Shown: positions 45,946 to 55,427, counted from the first letter of the stretch. The stretch is DNA of 64,000 nucleotides from Bacillus massilinigeriensis (GCF_900111815.1 NZ_LT630004.1:1029671-1093670), one strand, 5' to 3'. A program made the numbers and translations. Notes: generated by a model from the sequence alone, not told the origin.

Positions 45946-47229
45946 ATGAACAGCAATGATATATTTGTTAGTCTTGATATCGGTACATCCAGTGTGAAAG
46001 TAATTATTGGAGAAATGGTCAATGACTCTTTAAATATAATTGGTGTTGGCAATGTAAGGTCCGAAGGTTTGAGAAAAGGATCTATTGTAGATATAGACGA
46101 AACCGTTCATTCTATCAAAGAGGCAATGGAACAGGCTGAAAGAATGATAGGGATGAACATTCGTCAGGTAATCGTAGGAATTAGCGGTAATCATGTATCG
46201 TTGAAACCGTGCCATGGTGTAGTGGCAGTGGCGAGCGAGAATCGAGAAATTGGCAATGAGGACGTATCAAGAGTTATCGATGCAGCTCAGGTAGTATCCA
46301 TTCCGCCGGAGAGGGAAATCATCGATGTCATTCCAAAGCAGTTTATTGTGGATGGATTGGATGAAATAAATGATCCTCGGGGAATGATTGGAGTAAGACT
46401 GGAAATGGAAGGTACCATTATAACCGGATCCAAGACAATCTTACATAATACGCTCCGCTGTGTGGAAAGGGCAGGATTGGAAATACTTGATATTGTACTC
46501 CAGCCACTTGCTGCAGGAGCATTTGCACTATCAAAAGATGAGAAAAATATGGGCGTTGTCCTCATTGATATGGGTGGCGGCTCCACAACAGTTGGGGTTT
46601 TTGAAAACGGGCATCTCAGTGACACTTCTGTCATCCCGATTGGCGGGGAACATATTACAAAAGACTTATCAATCGGTCTCCGCATTACAACCGAAGATGC
46701 AGAAAAAGTGAAAATCAAGCATGGACATGCTTTTTACGATGATGCATCCCAGGATGAACTTTTCAATGTGCCAATTATCGGCACAGATCAGCAGGAGCAG
46801 TTCAACCAGCTGGAAATAGCTGATATTATTGAAGCACGGGTGGAAGAAATATTTCATCTAGTGCAGGATGAATTGAAAGCAATGGGTGTTCGCGACATCC
46901 CAGGGGGCTTTGTACTGACCGGGGGAGTCGCGGATATGCAAGGAGTCCCTGAACTTGCACAAGATGTGTTCCAGAGCAGGGTCAGGGTTGCTGTTCCTGA
47001 TTATATTGGCGTTCGTGAAACGCAATTTACAACTGCTGTAGGCTTGATCAAATTTGCCTATAAAAACGCCAAGCTGCAAGGAAAAGTAATGGAAACGACG
47101 TTTAGTGAACCGGAAATTAAGGAAAAACGAGTTCAAAAACAGCCGCATCCAAAAACTAAGCCGGAAAAACAGCAGGAGAATAAAGGACCATCAAAGATGA
47201 AGAAGTTTCTTGGCTACTTTTTTGAGTAA
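45946..47229 (+). CDS. ftsA: Cell division protein FtsA
   Basis: This 427-residue actin-like protein tethers FtsZ to the membrane and recruits the divisome. The ATP-binding DIGTSSVKVIIGE, the 1C subdomain (about 80-165), VLIDMGGGSTTVGVF, and FVLTGGVADMQG are visible. A Lys/Pro/Gln-rich linker (about 385-412) precedes the amphipathic membrane-binding helix MKKFLGYFFE at the end. The start ATG 45946 follows GAAGGAGGTG; a TTG six codons earlier overlaps it. It is followed by ftsZ after 39 bases. Confidence 0.97.
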   Translation: MNSNDIFVSLDIGTSSVKVIIGEMVNDSLNIIGVGNVRSEGLRKGSIVDIDETVHSIKEAMEQAERMIGMNIRQVIVGISGNHVSLKPCHGVVAVASENREIGNEDVSRVIDAAQVVSIPPEREIIDVIPKQFIVDGLDEINDPRGMIGVRLEMEGTIITGSKTILHNTLRCVERAGLEILDIVLQPLAAGAFALSKDEKNMGVVLIDMGGGSTTVGVFENGHLSDTSVIPIGGEHITKDLSIGLRITTEDAEKVKIKHGHAFYDDASQDELFNVPIIGTDQQEQFNQLEIADIIEARVEEIFHLVQDELKAMGVRDIPGGFVLTGGVADMQGVPELAQDVFQSRVRVAVPDYIGVRETQFTTAVGLIKFAYKNAKLQGKVMETTFSEPEIKEKRVQKQPHPKTKPEKQQENKGPSKMKKFLGYFFE

Positions 47230-47268
47230 GCACGCTCAGGAATTTCGACAGATTAGGAGGATTTGTCA

Positions 47269-48426
47269 ATGTTGGAGTTTGATACAAATTTAGAATCACT
47301 TGCAACGATAAAAGTAATTGGTGTTGGCGGCGGCGGAAATAATGCGGTTAACCGAATGATTGAACACGGCGTACAAGGCGTCGAGTTTATTGCTGTAAAT
47401 ACAGACGCACAAGCGCTTAACCTGTCAAAAGCAGAAGTGAAAATGCAAATTGGTTCAAAACTGACACGTGGACTTGGTGCAGGAGCGAATCCGGAAGTTG
47501 GGAAGAAAGCTGCCGAAGAGAGCAAAGAACAGCTTGAAGAAGTACTGAGAGGCGCAGATATGGTTTTTGTTACCGCTGGTATGGGTGGCGGTACAGGTAC
47601 AGGAGCTGCACCTGTTATTGCTCATATCGCACGCGACCTAGGAGCGTTGACAGTAGGTGTTGTTACCCGTCCGTTTACGTTTGAAGGGCGAAAAAGGGCC
47701 AACCAGGCCGCAGGCGGAATAAATGCGATGAAGGAAGCAGTCGATACTTTGATTGTCATTCCCAATGACAGGCTTCTTGAAATCGTCGATAAAAGCACTC
47801 CGATGCTGGAAGCTTTCCGCGAAGCAGATAATGTACTTCGCCAAGGGGTGCAAGGTATTTCCGATTTGATTGCAACTCCAGGGCTTATCAATCTGGACTT
47901 TGCTGATGTAAAAACAATCATGTCAAACAAAGGGTCAGCCCTAATGGGTATCGGTGTGGCTTCAGGGGAAAATAGAGCAGCAGAAGCAGCTAAAAAAGCT
48001 GTTTCTTCACCGTTGCTGGAAACGTCGATTGATGGCGCTCAAGGTGTTTTGATGAATATCACCGGCGGTACGAACTTAAGCCTGTATGAGGTACAGGAAG
48101 CAGCAGATATTGTGGCATCCGCTTCTGATCAGGAAGTTAATATGATCTTTGGGTCGGTCATCAATGAAAACCTAAAAGATGAAATTATTGTAACAGTCAT
48201 TGCGACAGGTTTTAATGAAGAAGTTCTTCAGCAAAAACCGATGCGTCAAGTTTTCGGGAATCAACAAAAGGCTGCCCCACAAGCTCCGGTTCAGCCAATG
48301 CGTGAAGTGAAGCGCGAGGAGATTTCACAGACTCAGGAACCCCAGCGCCACAATCCGTCCCAACAGCATGTCGAGGATACATTAGACATCCCAACATTCT
48401 TGAGGAATAGAAACAGAAGAAGATAA
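47269..48426 (+). CDS. ftsZ: Cell division protein FtsZ
   Basis: This 385-residue tubulin-like GTPase forms the Z-ring. The GTP-binding loop GGGTGTG is at 106-112, and [13 protein letters not shown] and [11 protein letters not shown] (T7 loop with the catalytic Asp) are present. A Gln/Pro-rich linker (about 320-370) ends in the conserved peptide [13 protein letters not shown] that binds FtsA and SepF. AGGAGG lies eight bases before ATG 47269, so that start is preferred to the TTG two codons earlier. A terminator follows. Confidence 0.98.
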   Translation: MLEFDTNLESLATIKVIGVGGGGNNAVNRMIEHGVQGVEFIAVNTDAQALNLSKAEVKMQIGSKLTRGLGAGANPEVGKKAAEESKEQLEEVLRGADMVFVTAGMGGGTGTGAAPVIAHIARDLGALTVGVVTRPFTFEGRKRANQAAGGINAMKEAVDTLIVIPNDRLLEIVDKSTPMLEAFREADNVLRQGVQGISDLIATPGLINLDFADVKTIMSNKGSALMGIGVASGENRAAEAAKKAVSSPLLETSIDGAQGVLMNITGGTNLSLYEVQEAADIVASASDQEVNMIFGSVINENLKDEIIVTVIATGFNEEVLQQKPMRQVFGNQQKAAPQAPVQPMREVKREEISQTQEPQRHNPSQQHVEDTLDIPTFLRNRNRRR

Positions 48427-48434
48427 ACAATCCG

Positions 48435-48467
48435 AGAAGCACGGCTTTTAGAGCCGTGCTTCTTTTT
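48435..48467 (+). terminator. Terminator after ftsZ
   Basis: A 12-bp perfect stem with core GCACGGCT/AGCCGTGC (48435-48446 with 48452-48463) and a T run closes the division cluster. Confidence 0.95.
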
Positions 48468-48535
48468 GTGAGTTTATGCAATCTGACAAAATACGGAGAA
48501 ATGCAAGAAAATTTCCGATAGTTTGTGTCCATAAA

Positions 48536-48569
48536 GTGACACACTTTCCTCCCGTGATTACGGTATACT
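48536..48569 (+). promoter_or_regulatory. spoIIG-type promoter (22-bp spacer)
   Basis: GTGACA at 48536-48541 and TATACT at 48564-48569 are separated by 22 bases, the unusual spacing known for the Spo0A-activated SigA promoter of spoIIG in B. subtilis. Spo0A-box-like sequences TTTGTCAG (complement of 48484-48491) and TGTCCAT (48527-48533, next to the -35) lie upstream. It precedes spoIIGA by 38 bp. Confidence 0.7.
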
Positions 48570-48606
48570 TTTTCGTAACAGCAGGACACCGAAAGGAGGA
48601 CGGGAT

Positions 48607-49536
48607 TTGCCGGTTTATCTGGACATCATCATTACATTGAATATTTTGTTTGACTCTTTGCTCCTTTACATGACAGCTATCCTGTTAAAACAAAAAATAC
48701 AAGTTTGGAGACTAGGGCTTGGGGGAATGATAGGTGCCCTTCTCGTCCTTCTCCCATTCACTCCCTTAAGTAATTTGGCGGGGCAATTTCCAGTTAAATT
48801 AGGCTTTTCCGTTTTAATGGTATTTGCTTCCTTTGGTTTTAAGCGGTTTAGTAGTTTCTTCAAGACACTGATGTTATTTTATTTTTCTACATTCATGGTT
48901 GGAGGCACTTTAACCGGAGTACATTACTTTATCCAGTTTGATCAAGATTTGCTTGTTTCTGCTGCTCTTGGTCAGACGAAGGGTTTCGGCGATCCAATTA
49001 GTTGGATTTTCGTAATGCTCGGTTTTCCGGCTGCCTGGCACTTTTCACGCAACAGCACAGGAAAAATCGAAATGGCAAAAATCCAATTCGAGGAGCTTGT
49101 AACAGTAAGGATAAATATACTTGGTGTGTTGTTAACAGTTAAAGGGATGGTCGACAGTGGAAACCAGGTTTATGATCCACTTACCCGACAGCCTGTTATG
49201 TTCCTGTCAGTCAAAAACTTGATGGACGAACTTCCTGAGCCGGTCAAAAAACTAGCGGAAGAGCCCGACCTCATCATGAAGGGAGGGAGCATTCCAAAAG
49301 AGATTGAAGGACTGGTGAAACTCATTCCCTATAAGGTTATGGGACATGAGCATCAATTGAGGATGGCTTTGAAACCCGAATTGCTGGAAATTGATAAAGG
49401 AGATAGGACTTATATCGCGGATAAGGCTCTCGTTTCTTTTACGGATCAAGAGCTATCCCCTGATGATCAGTTTCAATGCATTGTACACCCAAAAATGTTG
49501 ACAGGCACTCCGGTTTTAAAGGCGAGTGCAGGTTAG
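48607..49536 (+). CDS. spoIIGA: Sporulation sigma-E factor processing peptidase SpoIIGA
   Basis: This 309-residue protease has five membrane helices in its N-terminal half (about 5-150) and a C-terminal aspartic protease domain with Asp183 in MVDSGNQVYDPLT, the position of the catalytic Asp in B. subtilis. It cuts pro-SigE at the sporulation septum after a signal from SpoIIR. The start is TTG, directly after AAAGGAGG. It is in an operon with sigE, 58 bases upstream. Confidence 0.95.
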   Translation: MPVYLDIIITLNILFDSLLLYMTAILLKQKIQVWRLGLGGMIGALLVLLPFTPLSNLAGQFPVKLGFSVLMVFASFGFKRFSSFFKTLMLFYFSTFMVGGTLTGVHYFIQFDQDLLVSAALGQTKGFGDPISWIFVMLGFPAAWHFSRNSTGKIEMAKIQFEELVTVRINILGVLLTVKGMVDSGNQVYDPLTRQPVMFLSVKNLMDELPEPVKKLAEEPDLIMKGGSIPKEIEGLVKLIPYKVMGHEHQLRMALKPELLEIDKGDRTYIADKALVSFTDQELSPDDQFQCIVHPKMLTGTPVLKASAG

Positions 49537-49594
49537 AAGGCTATGATTAATATTACTATACTCGGAAAAACATAATTTAGAAGGAGGAAAAAAT

Positions 49595-50314
49595 ATGAAA
49601 AACTTACGTTTAAAATTGTATTATTTATGGTATAAGCTTCTGATCAAACTTGGATTAAAAACGGATGAAGTTTTCTATATTGGCGGCAGTGAAGCCCTTC
49701 CTCCGCCGCTAAATAAGGAGGAAGAGGAATTATTGCTTCAGAAGCTGCCAAAGGGAGATAAAGCGGCGAGAAGCATTCTAATTGAAAGGAACTTAAGGCT
49801 CGTTGTTTATATTGCAAGAAAGTTTGAAAATACTGGAATAAACATTGAAGACCTCATCAGCATTGGCACCATAGGACTGATAAAAGCGGTCAATACATTT
49901 AACCCGGAAAAAAAGATTAAACTAGCTACATATGCTTCTCGCTGTATTGAGAATGAAATATTAATGTACTTAAGACGCAGCAATAAAATAAGGTCGGAAG
50001 TTTCTTTTGATGAGCCCCTTAATATTGACTGGGATGGAAATGAGCTCCTTCTTTCAGATGTCCTAGGAACGGATGATGACATCATTACAAGGGATCTGGA
50101 GTCCAATGTTGATAAAAAGCTATTGTTAAAAGCGCTGGAGCAGTTATCAGACCGGGAGAAGCAAATCATGGAACTAAGATTTGGCCTTGGCAATGGGGAA
50201 GAAAAAACACAAAAGGACGTAGCGGACATGCTGGGCATATCGCAATCATATATATCTAGGCTGGAGAAAAGAATTATCAAACGGCTTAGAAAGGAATTTA
50301 ATAAAATGGTCTAA
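49595..50314 (+). CDS. sigE: RNA polymerase sporulation sigma factor SigE (pro-SigE)
   Basis: This 239-residue sigma-70 family protein is the first mother-cell sigma. It has an N-terminal pro-sequence of about 27 residues with a membrane-associating helix ([15 protein letters not shown]), removed by SpoIIGA before the stretch [11 protein letters not shown]. Region 2 ([17 protein letters not shown], then [13 protein letters not shown]) and region 4 with a helix-turn-helix ([19 protein letters not shown]) are intact. AGAAGGAGG precedes the ATG. It is in the spoIIGA operon. Confidence 0.97.
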   Translation: MKNLRLKLYYLWYKLLIKLGLKTDEVFYIGGSEALPPPLNKEEEELLLQKLPKGDKAARSILIERNLRLVVYIARKFENTGINIEDLISIGTIGLIKAVNTFNPEKKIKLATYASRCIENEILMYLRRSNKIRSEVSFDEPLNIDWDGNELLLSDVLGTDDDIITRDLESNVDKKLLLKALEQLSDREKQIMELRFGLGNGEEKTQKDVADMLGISQSYISRLEKRIIKRLRKEFNKMV

Positions 50315-50396
50315 AAGAAAATTTTTTTTAATCCAAAAATCCTTTGTTTCCAGTAATTTAATGCCTGATTTGGAAAATAAGTCAAAAAAGGCTTGT

Positions 50397-50425
50397 GCAT
50401 ATTTTTCCTTCCTACGGAGATAATG
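50397..50425 (+). promoter_or_regulatory. Candidate SigF promoter of sigG
   Basis: GCATA at 50397-50401 matches the -35 GYWTA, and GGAGATAATG at 50416-50425 fits the -10 GGNRANANTR at all defined bases; the spacer is 14 bases, one short of the usual 15. In B. subtilis sigG is transcribed by SigF (and SigG), so position and pattern agree. Confidence 0.7.
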
Positions 50426-50462
50426 AACTCTGTAAAGCAGCTCCTGTAAGGAGGGAAAATGA

Positions 50463-51242
50463 TTGAGTCGGAACAAAGTGGAAATTTGCGGAGTAGATAC
50501 TTCAAAGCTGCCAGTTTTGAAAAATGATGAAATGAGAGAGCTTTTCAAACAAATGCAGAGTGGCGAAATTTCAGCAAGGGAGAAACTTGTAAATGGAAAT
50601 CTCCGGCTTGTATTGAGTGTAATTCAGCGCTTTAACAACCGCGGTGAGTTTGTGGATGATCTTTTCCAAGTCGGCTGCATTGGACTAATGAAGTCGATTG
50701 ACAATTTTGATCTTGGACAAAATGTCAGGTTCTCCACCTATGCTGTCCCAATGATTATCGGTGAAATCAGAAGGTATCTTAGGGATAATAATCCTATAAG
50801 GGTTTCCCGCTCCTTGAGGGATATTGCCTATAAAGCGCTACAGGTCAGGGAAAAACTGATGAGCGAAACATCGAGAGAACCGACATCTGAAGAAATCGCC
50901 CGGGTTCTGGAAGTCCCTCATGAAGAGATTGTGTTTGCACTAGATGCTATTCAGGATCCGGTATCACTATTTGAACCAATTTATAATGATGGCGGTGATC
51001 CAATCTTTGTCATGGATCAGTTAAGCGACGAAAGAAATAAAGATTCCAACTGGATAGAAGAAATCGCTTTAAAAGAAGGAATGCGCAGGTTGAATGAAAG
51101 GGAAAAACTCATTTTGCGAAAGAGATTTTTCCAAGGCAAAACACAGATGGAAGTCGCAGATGAAATAGGCATTTCACAGGCACAAGTATCTAGACTTGAA
51201 AAAGCAGCAATAAAGCAAATGAATAAAAACATCCAAACATAA
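50463..51242 (+). CDS. sigG: RNA polymerase sporulation sigma factor SigG
   Basis: This 259-residue sigma-70 family protein is the late forespore sigma. It starts SRNKVEICGVDTSKLPVLK as in other SigG, with region 2 (VNGNLRLVLSVIQRFNNRGE, DLFQVGCIGLMKSIDNFD), region 3 and region 4 (QMEVADEIGISQAQVSRLEK). The TTG start (50463) follows AAGGAGGG; an ATG four bases earlier is in another frame. A 148-base gap to sigE holds a SigF-type promoter, and a terminator follows. Confidence 0.97.
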   Translation: MSRNKVEICGVDTSKLPVLKNDEMRELFKQMQSGEISAREKLVNGNLRLVLSVIQRFNNRGEFVDDLFQVGCIGLMKSIDNFDLGQNVRFSTYAVPMIIGEIRRYLRDNNPIRVSRSLRDIAYKALQVREKLMSETSREPTSEEIARVLEVPHEEIVFALDAIQDPVSLFEPIYNDGGDPIFVMDQLSDERNKDSNWIEEIALKEGMRRLNEREKLILRKRFFQGKTQMEVADEIGISQAQVSRLEKAAIKQMNKNIQT

Positions 51243-51253
51243 TGTATGTGAAG

Positions 51254-51287
51254 AAAAGGCTGCCCAGTGGAACAGGGCGGCCTTTTC
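51254..51287 (+). terminator. Terminator after sigG
   Basis: AAGGCTGCCC and GGGCGGCCTT (51256-51265 with 51275-51284, one G-U pair) form a 10-bp stem around a 9-base loop, followed by TT. Confidence 0.8.
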
Positions 51288-51367
51288 TATTCAACCATAA
51301 GAAAAAGCACATGTTCCAGCCCTCCCGCTACATACAATGTATTAATAAACTTAGGGAGGATAATAGC

Positions 51368-51631
51368 ATGATTAAGGTTTCCGAATTTCAAGTGAAGGAT
51401 GTTGTTAGCGTTTCGGATGGCCGAAAGCTCGGGAACATTGAAGATTTTGAAATCAATATAAACACCGGAAAGATAGAAGCTCTCGTCATTGGTGGAGCGG
51501 GAAAGGTTCTTGGATTTTTTGGCAAAGAGGATGAAATAGTAATCGCTTGGGAACAGGTCCTTAAAATTGGTGAGGATGTCATTCTCGTTCGTGTTCATCA
51601 AGATAAAAAAGAGGATAACCTGGAGGGATAA
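51368..51631 (+). CDS. ylmC: YlmC/YmxH family PRC-barrel protein
   Basis: This 87-residue protein is a PRC-barrel of the YlmC/YmxH sporulation family, with FQVKDVVSVSDGRKLGNIED and IEALVIGGAGKVLGFFGKED. Its function is unknown; family members are linked to late sporulation. ATG 51368 is chosen because TTAGGGAGG lies just before it, and the product then starts like the family; an upstream frame overlaps the sigG terminator. It is separated from ylmD by about 70 bases. Confidence 0.87.
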   Translation: MIKVSEFQVKDVVSVSDGRKLGNIEDFEININTGKIEALVIGGAGKVLGFFGKEDEIVIAWEQVLKIGEDVILVRVHQDKKEDNLEG

Positions 51632-51704
51632 AAGGGAAAAGGATTTTCCTGTAATGTTACAAGACGTTTATGGTAAACTGAAGAAAATGATAAAGAGGGC
51701 AGCA

Positions 51705-52526
51705 ATGGAACCGTTTAAAAGATTCGCCAAAGAGTTTTTTTCGATTATCGAATGGATGGAAATGTTTCCAGGCCTGACATCCGGTTTCACAACGAGAAAT
51801 GGCGGTGTCAGTGCAGGTCAGGTTAATGGCCTAAATTTTGGTTACCATGTAAAAGACGAGCAAAAAAATGTCACGAGGAACCGGAAATCGCTTTCAAAAT
51901 CAATCGGATTTCCCCTGCATACATGGGTTGGTGCAGAACAGACACATGAAACGAAAATACAAAGAATTACATCTGGCGATCGTGGAATGGGTGCATCTAG
52001 CTACGATACATCGTTTAAAGGTATAGATGGCTTCTATACTTCTGAAAGCGGCATTCTTTTGACAATGTGCTTTGCTGATTGTGTACCGCTGTTTTTTATT
52101 TATCCTGAAAAAAGATGGATAGGTATTGCGCATGCGGGATGGAGAGGAACTGTTGGGAATATTGCCGGGGAAATGGTTTCGTCTCTTGTCTCGCACGGTG
52201 CGGCTAGTGAAGGGATTTTAGCGGCGATTGGCCCATCTATATGCAAAACATGTTACATTGTTGATGAAAGAATCATCGAATTAGTGGAAAATGTACTAGA
52301 ACGTGTCGATAAAAAACCATATAATCAAATTAGTGGAGGCCAATATGCTCTTGATTTGAAGGAAGTCAACCGGCTGATGCTTTTGAAAGCGGGTCTAAAG
52401 GAAGAGCATATTCTTGTCACAGGACACTGCACAAGCTGCAGCAATGAAATATTTTATTCACACCGAAAGGAAAAGTTTTCAGCGGGAAGGATGGCTGCAT
52501 TCATTGGCTGGAAGGAGGCTTTTTAA
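51705..52526 (+). CDS. ylmD: Peptidoglycan editing factor PgeF family protein (YlmD)
   Basis: This 273-residue protein has the multicopper polyphenol oxidase/PgeF fold (formerly DUF152). His and Cys that form the metal or catalytic site are seen in [33 protein letters not shown] and [30 protein letters not shown] closes the domain. E. coli PgeF removes wrong L-Ser from UDP-MurNAc, and other members are purine nucleoside phosphorylase-like; which applies here is open. ATG 51705 follows AAAGAGGG. Confidence 0.88.
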   Translation: MEPFKRFAKEFFSIIEWMEMFPGLTSGFTTRNGGVSAGQVNGLNFGYHVKDEQKNVTRNRKSLSKSIGFPLHTWVGAEQTHETKIQRITSGDRGMGASSYDTSFKGIDGFYTSESGILLTMCFADCVPLFFIYPEKRWIGIAHAGWRGTVGNIAGEMVSSLVSHGAASEGILAAIGPSICKTCYIVDERIIELVENVLERVDKKPYNQISGGQYALDLKEVNRLMLLKAGLKEEHILVTGHCTSCSNEIFYSHRKEKFSAGRMAAFIGWKEAF

Positions 52527-52534
52527 AGCTTATT

Positions 52535-53227
52535 ATGTCTGTTTCAGAGAATCTTGAACATATTCAGAGAGAAATTGCGCTTGCTTGTGAGAAGGCAGGA
52601 CGTAAATCCGAAGAAATAAAAATTATTGCAGTAACGAAGTATGTCAGTATCGAAAGAACTGCCGAAGCCCTTGATTCTGGAATTTACCATCTTGGAGAAA
52701 ATAGAGATGAGGGACTTACAGAAAAATGGAATATAATCGGTGATAAGGCAATCTGGCATTTTATCGGTACATTGCAGAGCAGGAAAGTAAAGAATATAGT
52801 TGATAAAGTTTCTTATATTCATTCATTGGACAGGCTGTCACTCGCAAAAGAAATCGATAAGCGCGCGGGCAAAGTCATTCCTTGCCTTGTTCAGGTAAAT
52901 GTATCTGGGGAAGAATCAAAACATGGGATGAACCCTGAAGATGTCAAAAATTTCATTAAAGATCTGGAGCATTTTCCAAACATTCTTGTGGATGGACTGA
53001 TGACGATGGCACCAAATTCAGAAGATGAGAATTTGCTTAGAAGCTGTTTTAAAAAACTGAAGGAGCTTCGAGACGAAATCTCCAGCTTAAATCTTCCTTA
53101 CGCTCCATGCAGGGAGCTTTCCATGGGAATGTCAAATGACTATAGAATAGCAGTGGAGGAAGGAGCAACAATGGTCAGAATTGGATCTGCCCTTGTTGGA
53201 AATGAACGGGAGGTGCAGGATAAGTGA
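52535..53227 (+). CDS. ylmE: Pyridoxal phosphate homeostasis protein, YggS family (YlmE)
   Basis: This 230-residue protein has the alanine-racemase-like barrel of the YggS/PLPBP family. PLP would bind Lys35 in [38 protein letters not shown] and [23 protein letters not shown] are family signatures. GGAGG lies inside the end of ylmD. It overlaps sepF by 4 bases (GTGA). Its place in the ylm block before sepF is conserved in Firmicutes. Confidence 0.94.
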   Translation: MSVSENLEHIQREIALACEKAGRKSEEIKIIAVTKYVSIERTAEALDSGIYHLGENRDEGLTEKWNIIGDKAIWHFIGTLQSRKVKNIVDKVSYIHSLDRLSLAKEIDKRAGKVIPCLVQVNVSGEESKHGMNPEDVKNFIKDLEHFPNILVDGLMTMAPNSEDENLLRSCFKKLKELRDEISSLNLPYAPCRELSMGMSNDYRIAVEEGATMVRIGSALVGNEREVQDK

Positions 53228-53673
53228 GCTTGAAAACAAAAATCAAATCCTATTTCTTTTTAGAAGACGATTATGACTACAATGAAATGGAAGAAGAAAT
53301 GACGGAAGAAGAAGCAGAGACCCAGAAATCAATGGTACGTCAACAGCAAGTTCAAAAACAGAATGTTGTTAGCCTTCAAAGTGTCCAAAAATCTTCTAAA
53401 GTCATCTTGATGGAACCACGGGTCTATGCAGAGGCACAGGAAATTTCCGACCATTTGAAAAACAGAAGGTCTGTTGTGGTGAACCTGCAAAGAATCGACC
53501 ACGATCAAGCAAAGCGGATTGTGGATTTCCTCAGTGGAACCGTCTATGCGATTGGTGGGGATATTCAAAAAATAGGAATGAATATCTTTTTATGTACCCC
53601 TGATAATGTGGAGGTATCAGGAAATATTTCTGAACTCTTACAGGAAAATGATAGTCAAGAATCGAGGTGGTAA
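53224..53673 (+). CDS. sepF: Cell division protein SepF (YlmF)
   Basis: This 149-residue protein binds FtsZ and the membrane and sets septum thickness. It has an amphipathic N-terminal helix ([15 protein letters not shown]), an acidic Glu-rich linker (about 15-40), and a DUF552 domain (about 60-140) with [40 protein letters not shown] and [20 protein letters not shown]. The start is GTG, overlapping the ylmE stop as GTGA, with GGGAGG before it. Confidence 0.95.
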   Translation: MSLKTKIKSYFFLEDDYDYNEMEEEMTEEEAETQKSMVRQQQVQKQNVVSLQSVQKSSKVILMEPRVYAEAQEISDHLKNRRSVVVNLQRIDHDQAKRIVDFLSGTVYAIGGDIQKIGMNIFLCTPDNVEVSGNISELLQENDSQESRW

Positions 53674-53679
53674 TTTGAA

Positions 53680-53943
53680 ATGGAATTTCTCTTCAGTATA
53701 CTAGTTAAACTCATTGAAATTTATCAATGGGCTCTTATCATTTATATTTTAATGAGCTGGTTCCCTAACGCAAGAGGTACAGCGATTGGGAAATTTTTAG
53801 AACGAATTTGCGAACCTTTTCTTGAGCCATTTAGGAGAATTATCCCTCCGATTGGGATGATTGATATTTCGCCGTTTGTAGCTTTTTTTGTACTCAGATT
53901 TGCAGTTGTTGGTTTAACTCAATTGTTCATTTGGATTTCTTAA
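53680..53943 (+). CDS. ylmG: YggT family membrane protein YlmG
   Basis: This 87-residue protein of the YggT family has two membrane helices (about 3-25 and 60-83) and the conserved loops SWFPNA and [20 protein letters not shown]. The family is linked to division or chloroplast envelope function, without a defined activity. It is 6 bases after sepF, in an operon, and ends at a terminator before ylmH. Confidence 0.9.
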   Translation: MEFLFSILVKLIEIYQWALIIYILMSWFPNARGTAIGKFLERICEPFLEPFRRIIPPIGMIDISPFVAFFVLRFAVVGLTQLFIWIS

Positions 53944-53960
53944 TCTGCATCAACACCGTT

Positions 53961-53987
53961 AAAAGGCTGGAACACGGCCTTTTTTTG
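53961..53987 (+). terminator. Terminator after ylmG
   Basis: AAAAGGCT and GGCCTTTT (53961-53968, 53976-53983, one G-U pair) form an 8-bp stem around a 7-base loop, followed by a T run. It would stop much of the ylmC-ylmG transcript before ylmH. Confidence 0.8.
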
Positions 53988-54014
53988 TATTATTACTTGG
54001 CGGGAGGATTGGCA

Positions 54015-54788
54015 ATGAGCATATATCAGCACTTTCGTCCGGAAGAAAGGGACTTTATCGATCAGGTTCTGGGCTGGAAGGATTATGTTGAATCCTCCTA
54101 TGCACCTAGGCTTACCGATTTTCTTGACCCGAGAGAGCAGCAAATCATCAAAGCATTGATAGGAACGCAATCTGAGGTGCAGCTCGAATTTTTTGGAGGC
54201 TATAGTGATGCCGAAAGAAAAAGAGCGCTTTTGTTTTTAGATTATATGGAGCCTGGAGCAGGAGATTTTCATCTCACCTTATTTGAGTTGGAATATGCAA
54301 AAAAATTTGTAACCATTGAACATCGGCAAGTTCTTGGAAGTTTGATGTCTTTAGGTTTAAAAAGAGGGAAGTTTGGAGATATACTAGTGTCAGATGAGCA
54401 AGTGCAATTTGTTGCCTGCCAAGAAGTTGCCGACTATGTGAAGGTTCAGCTTGACAAAGTTGGAAATGCAGGGATTTCTTTGAAGGAATTACCGCTTGAG
54501 TCAGCTATTGCTGAAAAGGAAGAGTGGAATGAATCAGCGGTCACTTCTTCATCATTAAGGCTGGATACAATTGTTTCAACCATTTACCGAATATCGAGGC
54601 AGAAATCCCAGCTATTGGTACAGCAGGGAAGAGTGAAAGTGAATTGGAAGACGTCCGAGAACCCAGCATTTGAATTAGCGGAAGGTGATATCATCTCTAT
54701 CAGAGGCATGGGTCGTACGAAAATTGTAACAGTTGAAGGAAAAACAAAAAAAGATAACTGGAGGATTATTGCGGGGAGGAAAAAATAA
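54015..54788 (+). CDS. ylmH: S4-domain RNA-binding protein YlmH
   Basis: This 257-residue protein has an N-terminal YlmH RNA-binding domain (about 1-165, YQHFRPEERDFIDQVLGW at the start) and an S4 domain (about 180-245, SSLRLDTIVSTIYRISRQKS). In recent work YlmH is associated with stalled large ribosomal subunits and can stand in for RqcP in quality control. ATG 54015 is chosen because GGGAGG lies just before it and it matches the length of B. subtilis YlmH. It is the second-last gene of the ylm block. Confidence 0.9.
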   Translation: MSIYQHFRPEERDFIDQVLGWKDYVESSYAPRLTDFLDPREQQIIKALIGTQSEVQLEFFGGYSDAERKRALLFLDYMEPGAGDFHLTLFELEYAKKFVTIEHRQVLGSLMSLGLKRGKFGDILVSDEQVQFVACQEVADYVKVQLDKVGNAGISLKELPLESAIAEKEEWNESAVTSSSLRLDTIVSTIYRISRQKSQLLVQQGRVKVNWKTSENPAFELAEGDIISIRGMGRTKIVTVEGKTKKDNWRIIAGRKK

Positions 54789-54823
54789 GGATATAGTAGT
54801 ACATAGCAGGAATTTCATTGTTG

Positions 54824-54831
54824 TTGTCGAA
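54824..54831 (+). promoter_or_regulatory. Exact Spo0A box upstream of divIVA
   Basis: TTGTCGAA is an exact match to the core 0A-box consensus (TGTCGAA preceded by T), 43 bp before the divIVA start. A -10-like TATACA is at 54839-54844 just downstream, so the box could overlap promoter -35 space. Confidence 0.6.
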
Positions 54832-54874
54832 TAATGACTATACATAAAAGCAGATACTTATGGGAGGTGGCGTC

Positions 54875-55396
54875 ATGCCTTTAACGCCGTTAGATATACA
54901 CAACAAAGAATTCAGCAAGGGATTTCGCGGTTATGACGAAGATGAAGTAAATGAGTTTCTGGACCAGGTTATCAAAGATTATGAAATGATTATTCGGGAG
55001 AAAAAAGAGCTTGAGGATAAGCTTAATGACACAAATGCCAAACTTGGCCACTTTACGACTATTGAAGAGACGCTTAATAAGTCCATCGTCATTGCTCAGG
55101 AAGCAGGCGAAGAAGTAAAAAGGAACGCGGAAAAGGAAGCAAAGTTGATCATAAAGGAAGCGGAGAAAAACGCTGACAGGATTATCAATGAATCCCTTTC
55201 AAAAGCCCGTAAGATTGCATTGGAAATCGAAGAGTTGAAAAAGCAGTCGAAAGTATTCCGCACTCGTTTCAAAATGTTAATAGAAGCACAGCTTGATATG
55301 CTCGATAATGATGACTGGGATCATTTGCTCGAATATCAGCTTGATTCTACGGAGTTGAAATCTGCAGCAAGAGAAGAAGAAGATTCGCTAGCTTGA
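54875..55396 (+). CDS. divIVA: Cell division initiation protein DivIVA
   Basis: This 173-residue protein senses negatively curved membrane and recruits Min proteins and, in sporulation, RacA. It has the membrane-binding domain PLTPLDIHNKEFSKGFRGYD (2-21) then DEVNEFLDQVIKDYE, and a long coiled coil (about 30-150). An acidic tail ends it. ATG 54875 is chosen because GGGAGGTGG lies just before it. Its TGA stop overlaps the -35 of the ileS T-box promoter. Confidence 0.96.
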   Translation: MPLTPLDIHNKEFSKGFRGYDEDEVNEFLDQVIKDYEMIIREKKELEDKLNDTNAKLGHFTTIEETLNKSIVIAQEAGEEVKRNAEKEAKLIIKEAEKNADRIINESLSKARKIALEIEELKKQSKVFRTRFKMLIEAQLDMLDNDDWDHLLEYQLDSTELKSAAREEEDSLA

Positions 55397-55421
55397 CGCT
55401 GTAAGAAATTTTGCATATAAT
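55393..55421 (+). promoter_or_regulatory. SigA promoter of the ileS leader
   Basis: TTGACG at 55393-55398, a 17-base spacer and TATAAT at 55416-55421 with a TGCA just before it form a strong vegetative promoter. The TGA of divIVA (55394-55396) lies within the -35 hexamer, so divIVA ends inside the ileS promoter. Confidence 0.88.
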
Positions 55422-55427
55422 TTCATA

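Noticed and set aside
53300-53350. Glu-rich acidic stretch in sepF as a possible frameshift or repeat
   Set aside because: It is a normal variable linker between the membrane helix and the DUF552 domain.
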